Assembly (NCBI RefSeq): GCF_965205175.1
Contig: NZ_OZ242038.1
Location: 2,294,001-2,358,000, forward strand
Origin: Poriferisodalis sp965205175
GTDB lineage: Bacteria > Actinomycetota > Acidimicrobiia > Acidimicrobiales > Poriferisodalaceae
Length of the DNA: 64,000 bases
Direction: 5' to 3'
The translations under genes were made by a program, and so were the position numbers. The stretch's first letter is position 1. Each line of letters begins with the position of its first letter. Positions 1 through 9,700 of the stretch are shown in pieces. The notes under the pieces were generated by a model, which saw only the letters and a list, made by a program, of their open reading frames with translations, was not told where the DNA came from and did no database searches.

Positions 1-3
1 ACC

Positions 4-55
4 TGCGTCGCAACTGTTTGAGCACGTAGGCCCCTGCCCCAGCTTCGCCCGGACG
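4..55 (+). repeat. Copy of an interspersed non-coding repeat at the window edge
   Basis: About 52 bp matching, with few differences, three copies near 19.3-19.5 kb. The shared core reads GTCGCA-CTGTTTGAGCACG followed by AGGCCCCTGCCC and CGCCCGGACG. It lies just downstream of the GH3 gene, which ends at 97. The element may continue outside the window. Confidence 0.7.
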
Positions 56-96
56 CAAGTAGCAGACCACACGCCACGCCGGACGGGAGGCTGCAC

Positions 97-1629
97 TCAG
101 CGACCGACGAGCGTCGGGTCGTACAGCACCGTCCGTCCGAGGCCGTCGCGGCCGACGAGGGTGCATGCGTACACCCCCTTGGCGCGCAGCACGTTGGTGG
201 CCGCATCGTCTAGACGTTCCAAGCTGAGTCGCCCAGCATCCACCGCCGCCTCCAGCGCAGCGAACGCAGCAGCGGCATCCTCGACGCCACCGACAAGTGC
301 GACATCCGCGCCGGCGACAATCGCCAGCACTGCCGCTTCGTTCACCGTCCACCGGGCTCGGATGGCACCCATGGTCAGCGAGTCGGTCACCACCAGACCC
401 GAATGGCCGAGGTCGCCGCGCAGCACGCCGTCGATCGCCGCCGGGGACAGCGACGCGGGCAGCCCTCCGGTCAGGCCTGGGACGGTCAGGTGGCCTACCA
501 TGACCGCAGCGTCGGTGGCGCCGATGACGGCGGCGAACGGAATCAGGTCGCGCCGGCGCAGGTCCTCCAGCGACGCTGTCGCGGCTGCTCGGTCGTGGGT
601 GTCGGCGCTGGCCGCGCCGTGGCCCGGGAAGTGCTTCACCACCGGCACGATCCCGCCGGCACTGAGGCCCTCCACGGTGGCCGTGCCGTACTCGGCGACG
701 GTGGCAGGATCGTCGCCGAATGACCGGTCCCCGATGCCCTCGCCTGCCCCGACGTCGATGACCGGCGCGAAGTTCATGGTGAAGCCCAGTTCGGACATCT
801 TGCGCGCGTGCTTCGCCGCCCGATCTGCCACCTCGGAAGGTGGCATCGCAGTCTGGGCCGCCGCAGAGGGGAGACGTCCCAGGACCTCGGCGAGTCGCTG
901 CACTCGGCCGCCCTCTTCGTCGACGGCGAACAGCAGCGGCACACGGCCCGCGAAGTCCTGGACCTCGGCGATGCGACGCCAGACATGCTCGGTGACGGGC
1001 CCTTGCACGAGAACGCCGCCGATCCGGCGGTCCCGGGCCTCTTCGACGGCGAGACCCAGCGAACGCTCACCCAGCGTCGCCATGATCGTCTGGCCGATGC
1101 GCACCGGCAGCGACAGCTCGCTGGTGCATTGGCGGTCCACGTCGTTCCACCACGCTCCGCGGAGCAGCTGACGAACCCCCACTCCCGACAGCCATCCCAA
1201 CGGCCGCTCCTGGCCCGTGAGCACCGTTGGACCCGGATCCCCGACAGCGACTTCCGACCCGTCAGCAAGCAGCAGCCACACGCCCAGCGCTCCGGGAGCA
1301 CCCAGACGCGCCCCGACGACGGGTGCTTCCAACGGAGGCGGATCGCTGGCCGTCGGCAGGATCGAGGTGCCGACTGCTTCGATCGCGCCGTCTGCGCCGA
1401 CCACCCAGTAGCCGACGCCCCCGGGGCCCCGCAACACAGCGACCACCGCAACTGGTGTAGTGGTCTCAGCGTCAGCGGGCAGCCCGTCGGGTGCCACCGT
1501 GACCAACGGCGGTGCCGTGGGCTGGTTCGAGGTCTGGGCAGTCGCGTGCGGCGCGGTTGCGAGCAAACCGGCGGCTGCTGTCAGTGCCGCGGCGAACCGC
1601 AGCGATCGCCGAAGTGCCGTCAAACGCAC
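97..1629 (-). CDS. Secreted glycoside hydrolase family 3, NagZ-type beta-N-acetylhexosaminidase
   Basis: Probably removes N-acetylglucosamine from peptidoglycan or other amino-sugar glycans outside the membrane. From a GTG at 1629 the protein has 510 residues and opens with a signal peptide (RLTALRRSLRF, then an Ala/Leu core ending ATA). A start at 1689 is also open but would overlap the upstream gene. After the signal come two short motifs, GYWVVGADGAIEAVG and GVWLLLADGSEVAVG, resembling the GYWLVA-DG repeats common in acidimicrobial surface proteins. The C-terminal 350 residues are GH3: KHFPGHG followed by ADTH (the NagZ Asp-His dyad) and VVTDSLTMGAI, with the nucleophile Asp in TDS. Family assignment is firm; the substrate is inferred. 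Confidence 0.9.
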   Translation of the reverse strand: MRLTALRRSLRFAAALTAAAGLLATAPHATAQTSNQPTAPPLVTVAPDGLPADAETTTPVAVVAVLRGPGGVGYWVVGADGAIEAVGTSILPTASDPPPLEAPVVGARLGAPGALGVWLLLADGSEVAVGDPGPTVLTGQERPLGWLSGVGVRQLLRGAWWNDVDRQCTSELSLPVRIGQTIMATLGERSLGLAVEEARDRRIGGVLVQGPVTEHVWRRIAEVQDFAGRVPLLFAVDEEGGRVQRLAEVLGRLPSAAAQTAMPPSEVADRAAKHARKMSELGFTMNFAPVIDVGAGEGIGDRSFGDDPATVAEYGTATVEGLSAGGIVPVVKHFPGHGAASADTHDRAAATASLEDLRRRDLIPFAAVIGATDAAVMVGHLTVPGLTGGLPASLSPAAIDGVLRGDLGHSGLVVTDSLTMGAIRARWTVNEAAVLAIVAGADVALVGGVEDAAAAFAALEAAVDAGRLSLERLDDAATNVLRAKGVYACTLVGRDGLGRTVLYDPTLVGR

Positions 1630-1658
1630 TCGGTTCAGTTCACTCGACCATGCAACCG

Positions 1659-2702
1659 CTAGGTGATTGCGCTCACCGCTGCGACGCACACGAGGATCTC
1701 CACCGGGAGCGCTACCTGCAGGTGTCTCAGTCTGCGTTCAAACCGTTCCGCTCGGGCGTCGGCGTCGCGGCGGTCCGCGTCGCGTTGAGCGTCCCGTTCC
1801 TTGCGGTCCTCTTCACGCTGAGCTGCGAGCTCTGCGGCCCAGCGTGCGATCACCGCACGGTCTTCCTCGCGCTGGGCTGTCAGTTCTTTGCGGTCTTGTT
1901 CGCGTTGGGCTGCGGCTTGCTTACGGTCCTGTTCACGCTGAGCCGTCAGTTCTGCAGCCAAGCGCGCTATCACCGCGTGGTCCTCTCCGCGTTGTGATGC
2001 CAGTTCTTTGCGGTCCTGTTCGCGTTGGGCTGCGGCTTGCTTACGGTCCTGTTCACGCTGAGCCGTCAGTTCTGCAGCCAAGCGCGCTATCACCGCGTGG
2101 TCCTCTCCGCGTTGCGCCTCTCGTTCTTTGCGGTCCTCTTCGCGCTGGGCTGCCAATTCCTTGCGGTCCTCTTCGCGCTGTGCAGTTTGTTCTCCTGCCC
2201 AGCGTGCGATCACCGCGTGGTCCTCTCCGCGTTGTGATGCCAGTTCTTTGCGGTCCTGTTCGCGTTGGGCCGCGGCTTGCTTACGGTCCTGTTCACGCTG
2301 AGCCGTCAGTTCTGCGGCCCAGCGCGCCATTACCGCGTGGTCCTCTTCGCGCTGCGCCTCTCGTTCTTTGCGGTCCTCTTCGCGCTGTGCAGTTTGTTCT
2401 CCAGCCCAGCGTGCGATGACTGCGTCGAGGTAGTCCTTGGTGACGAATCGCGACAGTTCCGTCTTCAGATCGTCCTTGGTAACGAACCGTGACAGCTCGG
2501 CGGCGAGATCGGCTTTCGTCGGGAACCGGGCCAGCTCGGTCTTCAGGTCTTCTTTTGTGGGGAAGCGTGCCAGCTCGGCGGCGAGGCGCTCGCCGGTAAC
2601 GGGATCGGGCGGCGGGGCGAGTGACATCAGCAGTTTCGCGAACGGTTGGCCGAACTCGTCACACAGCTGAGCATAGAGCAAGGAGCGTTCCTGTTCTGTC
2701 AC
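1659..2702 (-). CDS. Repetitive coiled-coil protein with short C-terminal hydrophobic tail
   Basis: The GTG at 2702 is preceded at 5 nt by GGAGG and gives 347 residues (VTEQERSLLYAQLCDEFGQ...). A short N-terminal part with repeated RFPTKEDLKTEL-like units leads into a very polar, probably helical region built from AQREQDRK/AQREEDRK units, mostly in 40-residue blocks with an internal 11-residue period. The end, VALPVEILVCVAAVSAIT, could be a weak membrane anchor. The composition recalls CCDC90/DUF1640-like coiled-coil proteins, but I do not recognise a specific family. The DNA repeats make copy-number change likely. It ends 29 bp before the GH3 start, so the two may be co-transcribed. Confidence 0.75.
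   Translation of the reverse strand: MTEQERSLLYAQLCDEFGQPFAKLLMSLAPPPDPVTGERLAAELARFPTKEDLKTELARFPTKADLAAELSRFVTKDDLKTELSRFVTKDYLDAVIARWAGEQTAQREEDRKEREAQREEDHAVMARWAAELTAQREQDRKQAAAQREQDRKELASQRGEDHAVIARWAGEQTAQREEDRKELAAQREEDRKEREAQRGEDHAVIARLAAELTAQREQDRKQAAAQREQDRKELASQRGEDHAVIARLAAELTAQREQDRKQAAAQREQDRKELTAQREEDRAVIARWAAELAAQREEDRKERDAQRDADRRDADARAERFERRLRHLQVALPVEILVCVAAVSAIT
1861..2340. repeat. 120-bp tandem repeats inside the coiled-coil gene
   Basis: Four consecutive 120-bp units (1861-1980, 1981-2100, 2101-2220, 2221-2340), plus partial units on both sides, each encode 40 residues. The first two units are nearly identical over their last 100 bp, which indicates recent duplication. 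The third unit differs more. Confidence 0.9.
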
Positions 2703-2784
2703 GGTCGCCTCCGCGTGTGGGTCTGTCAGGTCGATGCGAACCGTAGGAGACGGCGGCACGCAGCCCAAATGGGTTTCGTGCCGG

Positions 2785-2990
2785 CCGCAACGTCGAGGGG
2801 GGCGAGCGATATCGGCGGTTTCGTCAGCGGTGCGCCGAGCTGGTCACACGGTTGATCTTGGACCTTCTTCGGGGCCGGTCGCTTGTCTGGCTCAGTGTGC
2901 GTCGATCAGCCGGCAGCCGACACGACGACGTTCGTGGGGAACCGGGCCGACTCAGTCGTGTGCCGGTCGCACGGGTCCGCAGCGCGGAGC
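2785..2990 (-). pseudogene. Decayed fragments of a second coiled-coil repeat gene
   Basis: Bases 2787-2855 resemble the intact gene at about 2602-2670 (region encoding DEFGQPFAKLLMSL), and 2926-2975 resemble 2510-2560 (region encoding the RFPTK units). No open frame is kept. On the minus strand the RFPTK-like piece comes before the N-terminal-like piece, the reverse of the intact order, so fragments of two former tandem copies are plausible. Confidence 0.6.
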
Positions 2991-3118
2991 GCGCCAGTTC
3001 GGGGGGTCCGGTTGTCTCGGTCGGCGACTGCGCCGCGTCGTGCCGGTTTACGATCGCTTGCGGCGCTGCGCCGGGTGCGGGTCGGTTCGGCTGGTGGTGT
3101 GGTGGCTGTGCGGACACG

Positions 3119-3173
3119 GCAGCACAGGCAGCCCCTCTCCCCTGTTTTTGGGGTGGGGGGCTGCCTGTGCTGC
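3119..3173 (-). terminator. Strong hairpin downstream of the first wall-protein gene
   Basis: A perfect 17-bp inverted repeat (3119-3135 with 3157-3173) has a further C4/G4 stem inside the loop. It lies 30 bp past the stop of the gene ending at 3203. There is no clear U-tract, so it may work as an intrinsic terminator of the high-GC type or as an mRNA 3' stabiliser. Confidence 0.75.
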
Positions 3174-3202
3174 GGTGCGGTGGTGCGGGGGGTGTGGTGT
3201 GG

Positions 3203-6200
3203 TCAGTATCCGTATGGGGTGCTGGGGACGTTGCCGGTGGTGACAGCGATTTTCTGGGCGCGGTTGTGGAAGTCGACCGGCTCGGTGCGGGGGCCTTTGC
3301 CGTAGGTGGCGTCGCCGTCGCCGTCGTCGTCGATCTCCGGCACGCGGCCGCTCCAGCTGTAGGTCGAAAGCAGGTAGTTGCCTGCCACGTGTGAGCCGGA
3401 GTCGGTGTCGAACTGGCCTCGGGTGCCGTCAGGCGCGTACTCGTAGAAGCTGCCGTAGAAGGTGACGACGCCTCTGCCTGAGCCGCTGGTCAGCGTCGGC
3501 AGCTTGGAGATGTCGGTGGTCGAGAACTGTATGCGGGCGGACTTGGAGGGCCGCAAGAACTCGACCGACGCTGAGTAGACGCTGCGCTCGGCGGGCTCGG
3601 GTGGTGTGGCGGCCCAGCCGGCGTCGGTCGTGACCACGGTGCGGGCGGTGATCCGGGCCGAAGAGAACGCGCCCGCGGTGCACGAGACGGGAGAGCCGCC
3701 TGTGTAGTGGCCGGGCACCAACGCGCCGAGCACCTGGCATGTCAGGGTGTTCGTGAGCACGGTGTGCACGAAGTCCTCCCAGGTGACCAGAATGCCGACG
3801 GTGGTGACGCCGCCTCGCATCTTGTAGCGGGAGCTCAGCCACTCCGGCACGGCGGCGAGCTTGCGGCCGCGGCGGGCGCAGTTGCTGTACTCGGCGGTGA
3901 AGCTGTCCGCGAAGGCTTTGGTGCCGGTCACCGCGGTGTGCATGTCGCCCAGGGTGGGGGTGCCCGCCAGGACCGTCACGTCGATCCTGCCGCCCCCGGC
4001 GGCGCCGATCCCGGGCACGACCCGCACGTCGATGTCGACCGGGTCGTCGGGACGGTGGAAGCCGCTGCCCGAAGCGCCCGCCGGGCGGCGCACGTTGACG
4101 GACCAGTCGTTGCCGCGTGCGCCGGCGGCGATGCCGTCCCAGCGGGCACGGATCTTGAGATGATCCCCGCTCTTGGGGCCCAGGTAGCCGATCGCGCGGC
4201 GGCTGAGATCGGCGTCGCTGCCCCACTGCTCGTCGGCGGGCAGCCCGCCGGTCAGGTCGTCGTCGGCGGGGTCGTCGTTGACGCCGGTGTCGGTCTTGCC
4301 GATCTGCACCGAGGTGGCCCCGAACTTGGGTATCCGCTTGGTGACCACGGTGCGGGTGTAGCGGGACTGAGCGCCGCTCTCGGTGTGCACGAACGCGCCC
4401 CGGTCGATGGTCACCACGTCGCCGGCCTGCAGCGCATAGCTGCTGCCCTTGGCTTCGTAGGAGTCGCCGGTGTCGCCGTCGCCGTTCATGTCGAACGCCT
4501 CCGCCAGCTTCCAGACGACCTTGTAGCCGTTGATCTGGTTGTTCGCCGCTGCGGTCTGCAAGGTGGCGTCGCCGAAGCTGAAGCGCGTCTTGATCTTCGC
4601 GCCGGCTTTGCTGACGACCGACACGGGATGGTAGTCGGCCGCATGGCTCGCGGAGTTCACGTCGTTGGGCCGGGTCAGCTCGCTGTCGGACAGCTGGGCG
4701 ACACGCACCGCGGCGGAGTTCTCGCCCTCCACCGCGACCAGCTCCACGACCGGCACCACCGGCACCGTCGTCTTCAGCGGGACCGTGAAGCTCGCGGGCT
4801 GCACACGACGCATGTCGCCGGTCACGCCGAGCATCGAGCCGGACTCGTTGGGGCGCAGCTCGATGCGGTCCCCCGCCTTGAGCGTGTCCGACGAGGTGAC
4901 CGTCACACGAGTCCCCGCGCCGCACGTGCCAGACGGCGGATAGTTCGTGTCGGCCTCGATGCCGTCAGCGGCGACCGCCATCGGGGCGCCGTTGAGGTAC
5001 AGCATCGACGCGAGCCGGTCGAACCAGGCGTCGAACGTCGTCGTCGTGGTACGCGCCGCGGGGGTCTGGCTGATCTTGTCGCTGAAAGTGATCGTGAACT
5101 GGCGGTCCTCTTCTTCCTGCTTCGCTCTGTCCTCAGCGGACAGATTGCCGACGATGCGCCCGTCGCGTGTCAGCGGGTCCCTGGAGATCTTGGCTGTCAG
5201 CGGCGCACCCCCCGAAGCGGCCGCCACCGCGGCGGCCATCACCGACGCCGGCACCGCCGCGGTGCCGCCCACAGCAGCGATCCACAGATGCTGACGGGCG
5301 CCCGCCGCGTCGGCGACCGGGGTCGCGGCGAGCCAGTCCCGCACCGAGACGGGCAGCACCTCGCCGACCAGCAGCGCCGGCACCGGCTTGCCCGAACCGC
5401 CGATCCCCGCACCCAGAACGGGCGCGGCGGCCACGCCGTCCGCCGCGGACGTCGCGGACACCAAAGCCACACGATTCGTGTCGGTGCCTACACCCGCGCA
5501 GGCGCCCCACATCAGCCTCGCCACCGCGACCGACGTCGCCGCCGCATCCGCGCCGGCGACACGCTCGGTCCTCGCCCCCAAAGCAGTCACCTGATCCGCG
5601 ACCGCAGCCGACACCTGATCGGTGCCGCCCACGATCACCACACGGTCGATCCCGTTGTCGTCGATGTACTCCGCCGCGGCGGCCGCCAGCGCGTCTGAGG
5701 GGGTGAGCAGCAGCGGCATCTCCAACGCGTACGCCAGCGGCCCCGCCGCGACCGCCGCGCTCCACGGGGCGGCGTCCCCGTTCGCGAGCAGCACCGCGTC
5801 GTCGTTGGTGCCGCACCAACGCGCCGAGGAGCGGGTCAGCTTCGCCATCGCCGCCGCGGTCGCATACCGGTCCGCCCCCGCGACCCTGGTGACTTTCGGG
5901 GACGACGCCAAGCCCTCCAGCTGGGTCACCACCCGCTCCGACACTGCCGCTGTGCCCCCGGCGACGTACACGGTGCGCACCCCCTGGTCCTCCACGAACT
6001 CCGCGACGCCGCGAGGCAGCCCGTCGGGGCGGGTCAACAGCACCGGCGCCTGCTCATAGCCCGCCAGCCCCGCAGCCGCCACGGCGTCCACCAGCGACGC
6101 CCCCGACGCGACGATCACCGCGTCCACCGTCCCAGGCGTGCCGTCGTCAGCGAAATGCTCCGCCAACAACAGCGCCGTCGCGTAACGGTCCCCCCCGGCG

Positions 6201-6400
6201 AACGCACGGCTGTCAGGACGCCCGTCACGGTTCGTGTCCACCAAGAACTCGCCCGCCGAGTTCGCCGCCCCCACCCCGGCGCCCGGCGCCACCGCCAGCA
6301 TCGACCCCGCCACCGCAGCCGCCAGCAGCACCACAGCCGCCCGCCTGCGACCCGACAGCACCCACAGCCTCGCTCGACCCAACAGCACAGCACACCTCAC
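3203..6400 (-). CDS. Large secreted protein with cell-wall-binding type 2 repeats (copy 1)
   Basis: 1,065 residues, GTG start. A signal peptide ending near GAGVGA is followed by a DTNRDGRPD loop (calcium-loop-like). Three cell-wall-binding type 2 repeats then span roughly residues 60-395 (GGDRYATALLLAEHF, VAGADRYATAAAMAKL, VAGADAAATSVAVARL, each ending in a VxxVGGTxxV-type strand). The remaining 650 residues form modules I do not recognise, with landmarks shared by all three paralogues: a TFSDK segment, ELRPN, VNDDPADD-GGLP, RWDGIAAGARGNDW and, near the end, EIDDDGDGDA. The repeats probably attach the protein to wall polymers. No enzyme motif is visible. It is the last of three tandem copies; expression is likely separate because hairpins and upstream blocks lie between copies. 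Confidence 0.85.
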   Translation of the reverse strand: MRCAVLLGRARLWVLSGRRRAAVVLLAAAVAGSMLAVAPGAGVGAANSAGEFLVDTNRDGRPDSRAFAGGDRYATALLLAEHFADDGTPGTVDAVIVASGASLVDAVAAAGLAGYEQAPVLLTRPDGLPRGVAEFVEDQGVRTVYVAGGTAAVSERVVTQLEGLASSPKVTRVAGADRYATAAAMAKLTRSSARWCGTNDDAVLLANGDAAPWSAAVAAGPLAYALEMPLLLTPSDALAAAAAEYIDDNGIDRVVIVGGTDQVSAAVADQVTALGARTERVAGADAAATSVAVARLMWGACAGVGTDTNRVALVSATSAADGVAAAPVLGAGIGGSGKPVPALLVGEVLPVSVRDWLAATPVADAAGARQHLWIAAVGGTAAVPASVMAAAVAAASGGAPLTAKISRDPLTRDGRIVGNLSAEDRAKQEEEDRQFTITFSDKISQTPAARTTTTTFDAWFDRLASMLYLNGAPMAVAADGIEADTNYPPSGTCGAGTRVTVTSSDTLKAGDRIELRPNESGSMLGVTGDMRRVQPASFTVPLKTTVPVVPVVELVAVEGENSAAVRVAQLSDSELTRPNDVNSASHAADYHPVSVVSKAGAKIKTRFSFGDATLQTAAANNQINGYKVVWKLAEAFDMNGDGDTGDSYEAKGSSYALQAGDVVTIDRGAFVHTESGAQSRYTRTVVTKRIPKFGATSVQIGKTDTGVNDDPADDDLTGGLPADEQWGSDADLSRRAIGYLGPKSGDHLKIRARWDGIAAGARGNDWSVNVRRPAGASGSGFHRPDDPVDIDVRVVPGIGAAGGGRIDVTVLAGTPTLGDMHTAVTGTKAFADSFTAEYSNCARRGRKLAAVPEWLSSRYKMRGGVTTVGILVTWEDFVHTVLTNTLTCQVLGALVPGHYTGGSPVSCTAGAFSSARITARTVVTTDAGWAATPPEPAERSVYSASVEFLRPSKSARIQFSTTDISKLPTLTSGSGRGVVTFYGSFYEYAPDGTRGQFDTDSGSHVAGNYLLSTYSWSGRVPEIDDDGDGDATYGKGPRTEPVDFHNRAQKIAVTTGNVPSTPYGY

Positions 6401-6447
6401 AGCACAACCCTAGACAGCAACGACCCGTCGACCCGTCGCGGCGCCCG

Positions 6448-6500
6448 AACAGGCGCCTCACCAACACAACCGCACCCCGCCCCCCCCTGTGACACCCCCA
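6448..6500 (-). promoter_or_regulatory. Conserved upstream block, copy 1 (about 48 bp before the start)
   Basis: On the plus strand it runs AACAGGCGCCT...AACACAACC...CCTGTGACACCCCC. The same block precedes both paralogues (10022-10075 and 13590-13640). It probably holds the promoter or an operator. This copy has a run of eight C (6480-6487) where the others read CACACC. The remainder of 6501-6657 is GC-rich with no gene seen. Confidence 0.6.
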
Positions 6501-6657
6501 CCCCCCAGCCCCGCAGGACCCCCAGCCGGACGGGCGCCCCAAAGGCCGCCGCCGGCGAAGTCCCAGGGCCGGCCCGCGGACCCGCCGGCCGACCCCCGCG
6601 GCCGACCGGGCGCCTCAGGACGCCGCCGGCGGGGGGCCGCCGGGGCGGCGAAGACGA

Positions 6658-6693
6658 TGCCGTCCCGAAGCCGTCGAGAGCTTCGGGACGGCA
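6658..6693 (-). terminator. Hairpin terminator after wall-protein gene copy 2
   Basis: A perfect 14-bp stem (TGCCGTCCCGAAGC with GCTTCGGGACGGCA) and an 8-nt loop, about 30 bp past the stop at 6722. There is no U-tract. It should separate transcription of copy 2 from copy 1. Confidence 0.8.
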
Positions 6694-6721
6694 GCACACG
6701 AGGCGCCGGCGGGCGGGGGGG

Positions 6722-9700
6722 CTAGCCGAGGGGGTTGCCGGGACGCAGCGAGGGCACGTCGCCTGACACGGCCCGCACCCTGCCCGCGGCCGACGCGTAG
6801 TCCGCGGGCTCGCTGGTCGCGGTCTTGGCTTTGTCGGCGGCGCCGTCGCGGTCGTCGTCGATCTCGGCTGGGAGCCGGCCGGGCACCCCGAGGCTGGTGT
6901 CGGCGGCCTGGTCGGAGCCGTTCGCCCACAGGTAGCTGTACGCGACCGCGGCCGGGCTGCCGGCGAGCGTGCCCGCGGTGGTGGACCAGTACTCCCCGCC
7001 GAAGCTGACCACGCCTTTGCCGGCGCCGGTGCGCAGCCCGGGCAGCCGCTGCGGGTCGCGGGTGGTGACCCGCACATGGAACGTCTTGGTGGGCAGGCCG
7101 CTCGAGCCCACTGTCCCGTTGTCGGCGGAGGACACCACCGCCGTGTAGTGGTCGTGGTTCGCCGGCGTGTAGGGACGCGCCGAGTGGGTGAGCATGTCCA
7201 CCAGCATGGACGCGTCACGGCCCACGGGGTCCCCGCCGGACTCGTTGCTCTGGATGTGACGCACCTCGCCGTTGGTGCGGAACCCTGCCGGCACATTGCT
7301 CAGGACATGACCGGGCACCAAAGCGGCGAGCACCTGGTCGCGCAGCTTCTGGCCCGTCGCGGTGCCCGGCAGGTCAGCGACCCAGTCGCCGAAGGTGATC
7401 TCGATGCCGACCGAGCTGACCCCCCCGCCGAAGAACGTCGGCTGGTTGCGGACCTGCTGGTCGCCTATCGCGGTGCCCGACGACGTCTCGGCCCATTCCT
7501 TGGCGTTCACCCGCACCCTGCGCCAGTTGCAGTTGTTGCTGAGCTCGCCGGCCTCGGGCGGATAGTACACGTCGAAATTGGCTGCGAACTCCTTGTCGGC
7601 CCGCAGAATGTCGTACACGTCGCCGAGCGTGAAGCTGCCGCCGACGAACGTGACCGAGATCTGCCCGCCGACGCCGGTCGCGTACTTGTTCACGTCCACG
7701 TCGAGCCGCTGCGCCCCGTTCGGGTCCCAGTCGGGGGAGAACAAGGTGCGCACCGTCCACTCGTTCCCCAAAGCGCCCGCCGCGTACCCGTCCCAGCGGG
7801 GCCGCACATGCAGATACGTCGTCGTGTTGGCCCGTCCGACGAACCCCAGCGCGCGGCGGCTGATCAGCGGCGTGGAGTCGTTCGCGTTCCCGTCCAGCGC
7901 CACCACCGCCGGCAGGCCCCCCGGCTTGGCGTCGTCGGCGGGGTCGTCGTTCACTCCCGTGTCCGGGCGGCCGACCCGCACCGAGGTGACCGCGAACTTC
8001 GGGACCCGCTTGGAGACCGTGGTGCGCGCGAACCGGGACTGGGTGCGGCTCGCGGTGTGCGTCAAAGCGCCCCGGTCGACCGTGACGGTGTCCCCGGCGC
8101 GCAGGAAATACTTCGACCCGGCGGCCTCGTTCGTGTCGGTCGTGTCGGAGTCCTCGCCCGGGTTCCAGTTGTACGCCTCGGCCAATACCAGGTTCACGTT
8201 GTACCCCGGGAACCCCGACGCGTTCCCCACCGACTCCAGGTCGTAGCCGTCGTCGGGCTTCACCTTCGGACCCGGCCGGTTCTTGAACCGTGCGGTCGTG
8301 ACGCTGATCTTCCCCGCCGTGCCGTCGATCTGAGTGTTCACGTTGCCCCGGTCCGGATAGGAGTAGGCGTCCAGGTACAGCTGCATCTTGGTCTGGCCCT
8401 CCACTGCCACCACCGTCGGCGTCGGGTCCACCGACGCCGGCGGCGGCAGCGCCGGGAACACCGCGGAGGCGGCCTGCACCATCCGCCTGTCCCCCCCGGC
8501 GCCCAGCATCGAGTTCCGGTTCGGGCGCAGCTCCACCCGGTCCCCCGGCTGCAGCAGCCGATACCCCGGAGGCGCCGGCAAGAGCACCAACAGCTGCGTC
8601 CCCGCACCCGCCGAGCACGCATCAGGCGCCGTGTAGCCCTCGTTCACCGTGAAATTGTTCACCTCCACGTTCGAGCCGTTCACGTACACCATCGACGCCA
8701 ACGCCTTCCGGTCCGCCGCCGACAACGCGTCGCTGCTCAGCCGCAGCCTGTCGCTGAACGTCAACGTGAACCGCGAACGTTCGCTCGTGTCGAAACTGAT
8801 CCTCGCCGACAACGCCGGGGCTGTGCCCGCCGCGTCCACCGCCGCTGTCACCACACCAGCCGAAACCGCAGCAGTTCCCCCCACCGCCACCACCGCCAGA
8901 TGCGTCTTGCTCCCCGCGCTGTCAGTGGTCGGCGTGCCCGCCAGCCAGTCCCGCACCGACCCCGGCAAGCTCTTGCCGACCAGCAGGATCGGCGCCGGCC
9001 GGTCGTCGCGGCCGATCCCGCGGCCCAGCACCGGCCCCGCCGCGACGCCGTCAGCAGTCGAGCCCTGCGACACCAACGCGACATGCGTGCGGTCCGCGCG
9101 CAGACCCCCGCAGCCCTCCCACATCAGCTCCGCCACCCGAACCGACGTCGCCGCCGCGTCCGCGCCCGCATAACGGTCCACCCGGGCGCCCAGCGCCGCC
9201 GCCTCGTCCGCGACCGCGTCGGACACCTCCGTCTTGTCGCCGATGATCACCACCCGGTCGATCCCGTTGCCGCGGATGAACTCCGCCGACGCCGCCGGCA
9301 GCCTGTCAGCCGCCGTCAGCAGCAACGGCGTCTGCATCTGATACGACAACGGGCCCGCCAACACCGCGGACGTGAACGGCACCCGGTCCCCGTTCGCCAA
9401 CAGCACCGCCTCATCGTCAGACTCGCACCACCTCGCCGAAGGCCTGATCATCTTCGCCATCGCCGCAGCCGTCGCGTACCTGTCCGCACCCGCCACACGC
9501 CTCACCCGCGGCCTCGACGCCAACCCCTCCAACCGGGCGACCACCGCGTCGGACACCGCCGACGGGCCCCCAGCCACATACACCGTCCCCGGCCGCTGAG
9601 CGTCAACGAACTCCGCCACACCCCTCGGCAGCCGGTCACGATAGGTCAAGATCACCGGCGCCTCCACATAGCCCGCCAGCCCCGCAGCAGCCACCGCGTC

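Noticed and set aside
1861..2420. CRISPR-like periodicity
   Set aside because: Units are 120 bp, contiguous and coding, with no spacers.
2824..3117. A 97-residue minus-strand frame in the spacer after the coiled-coil gene
   Set aside because: No ribosome binding site. The DNA is explained as decayed pieces of the neighbouring repeat gene.
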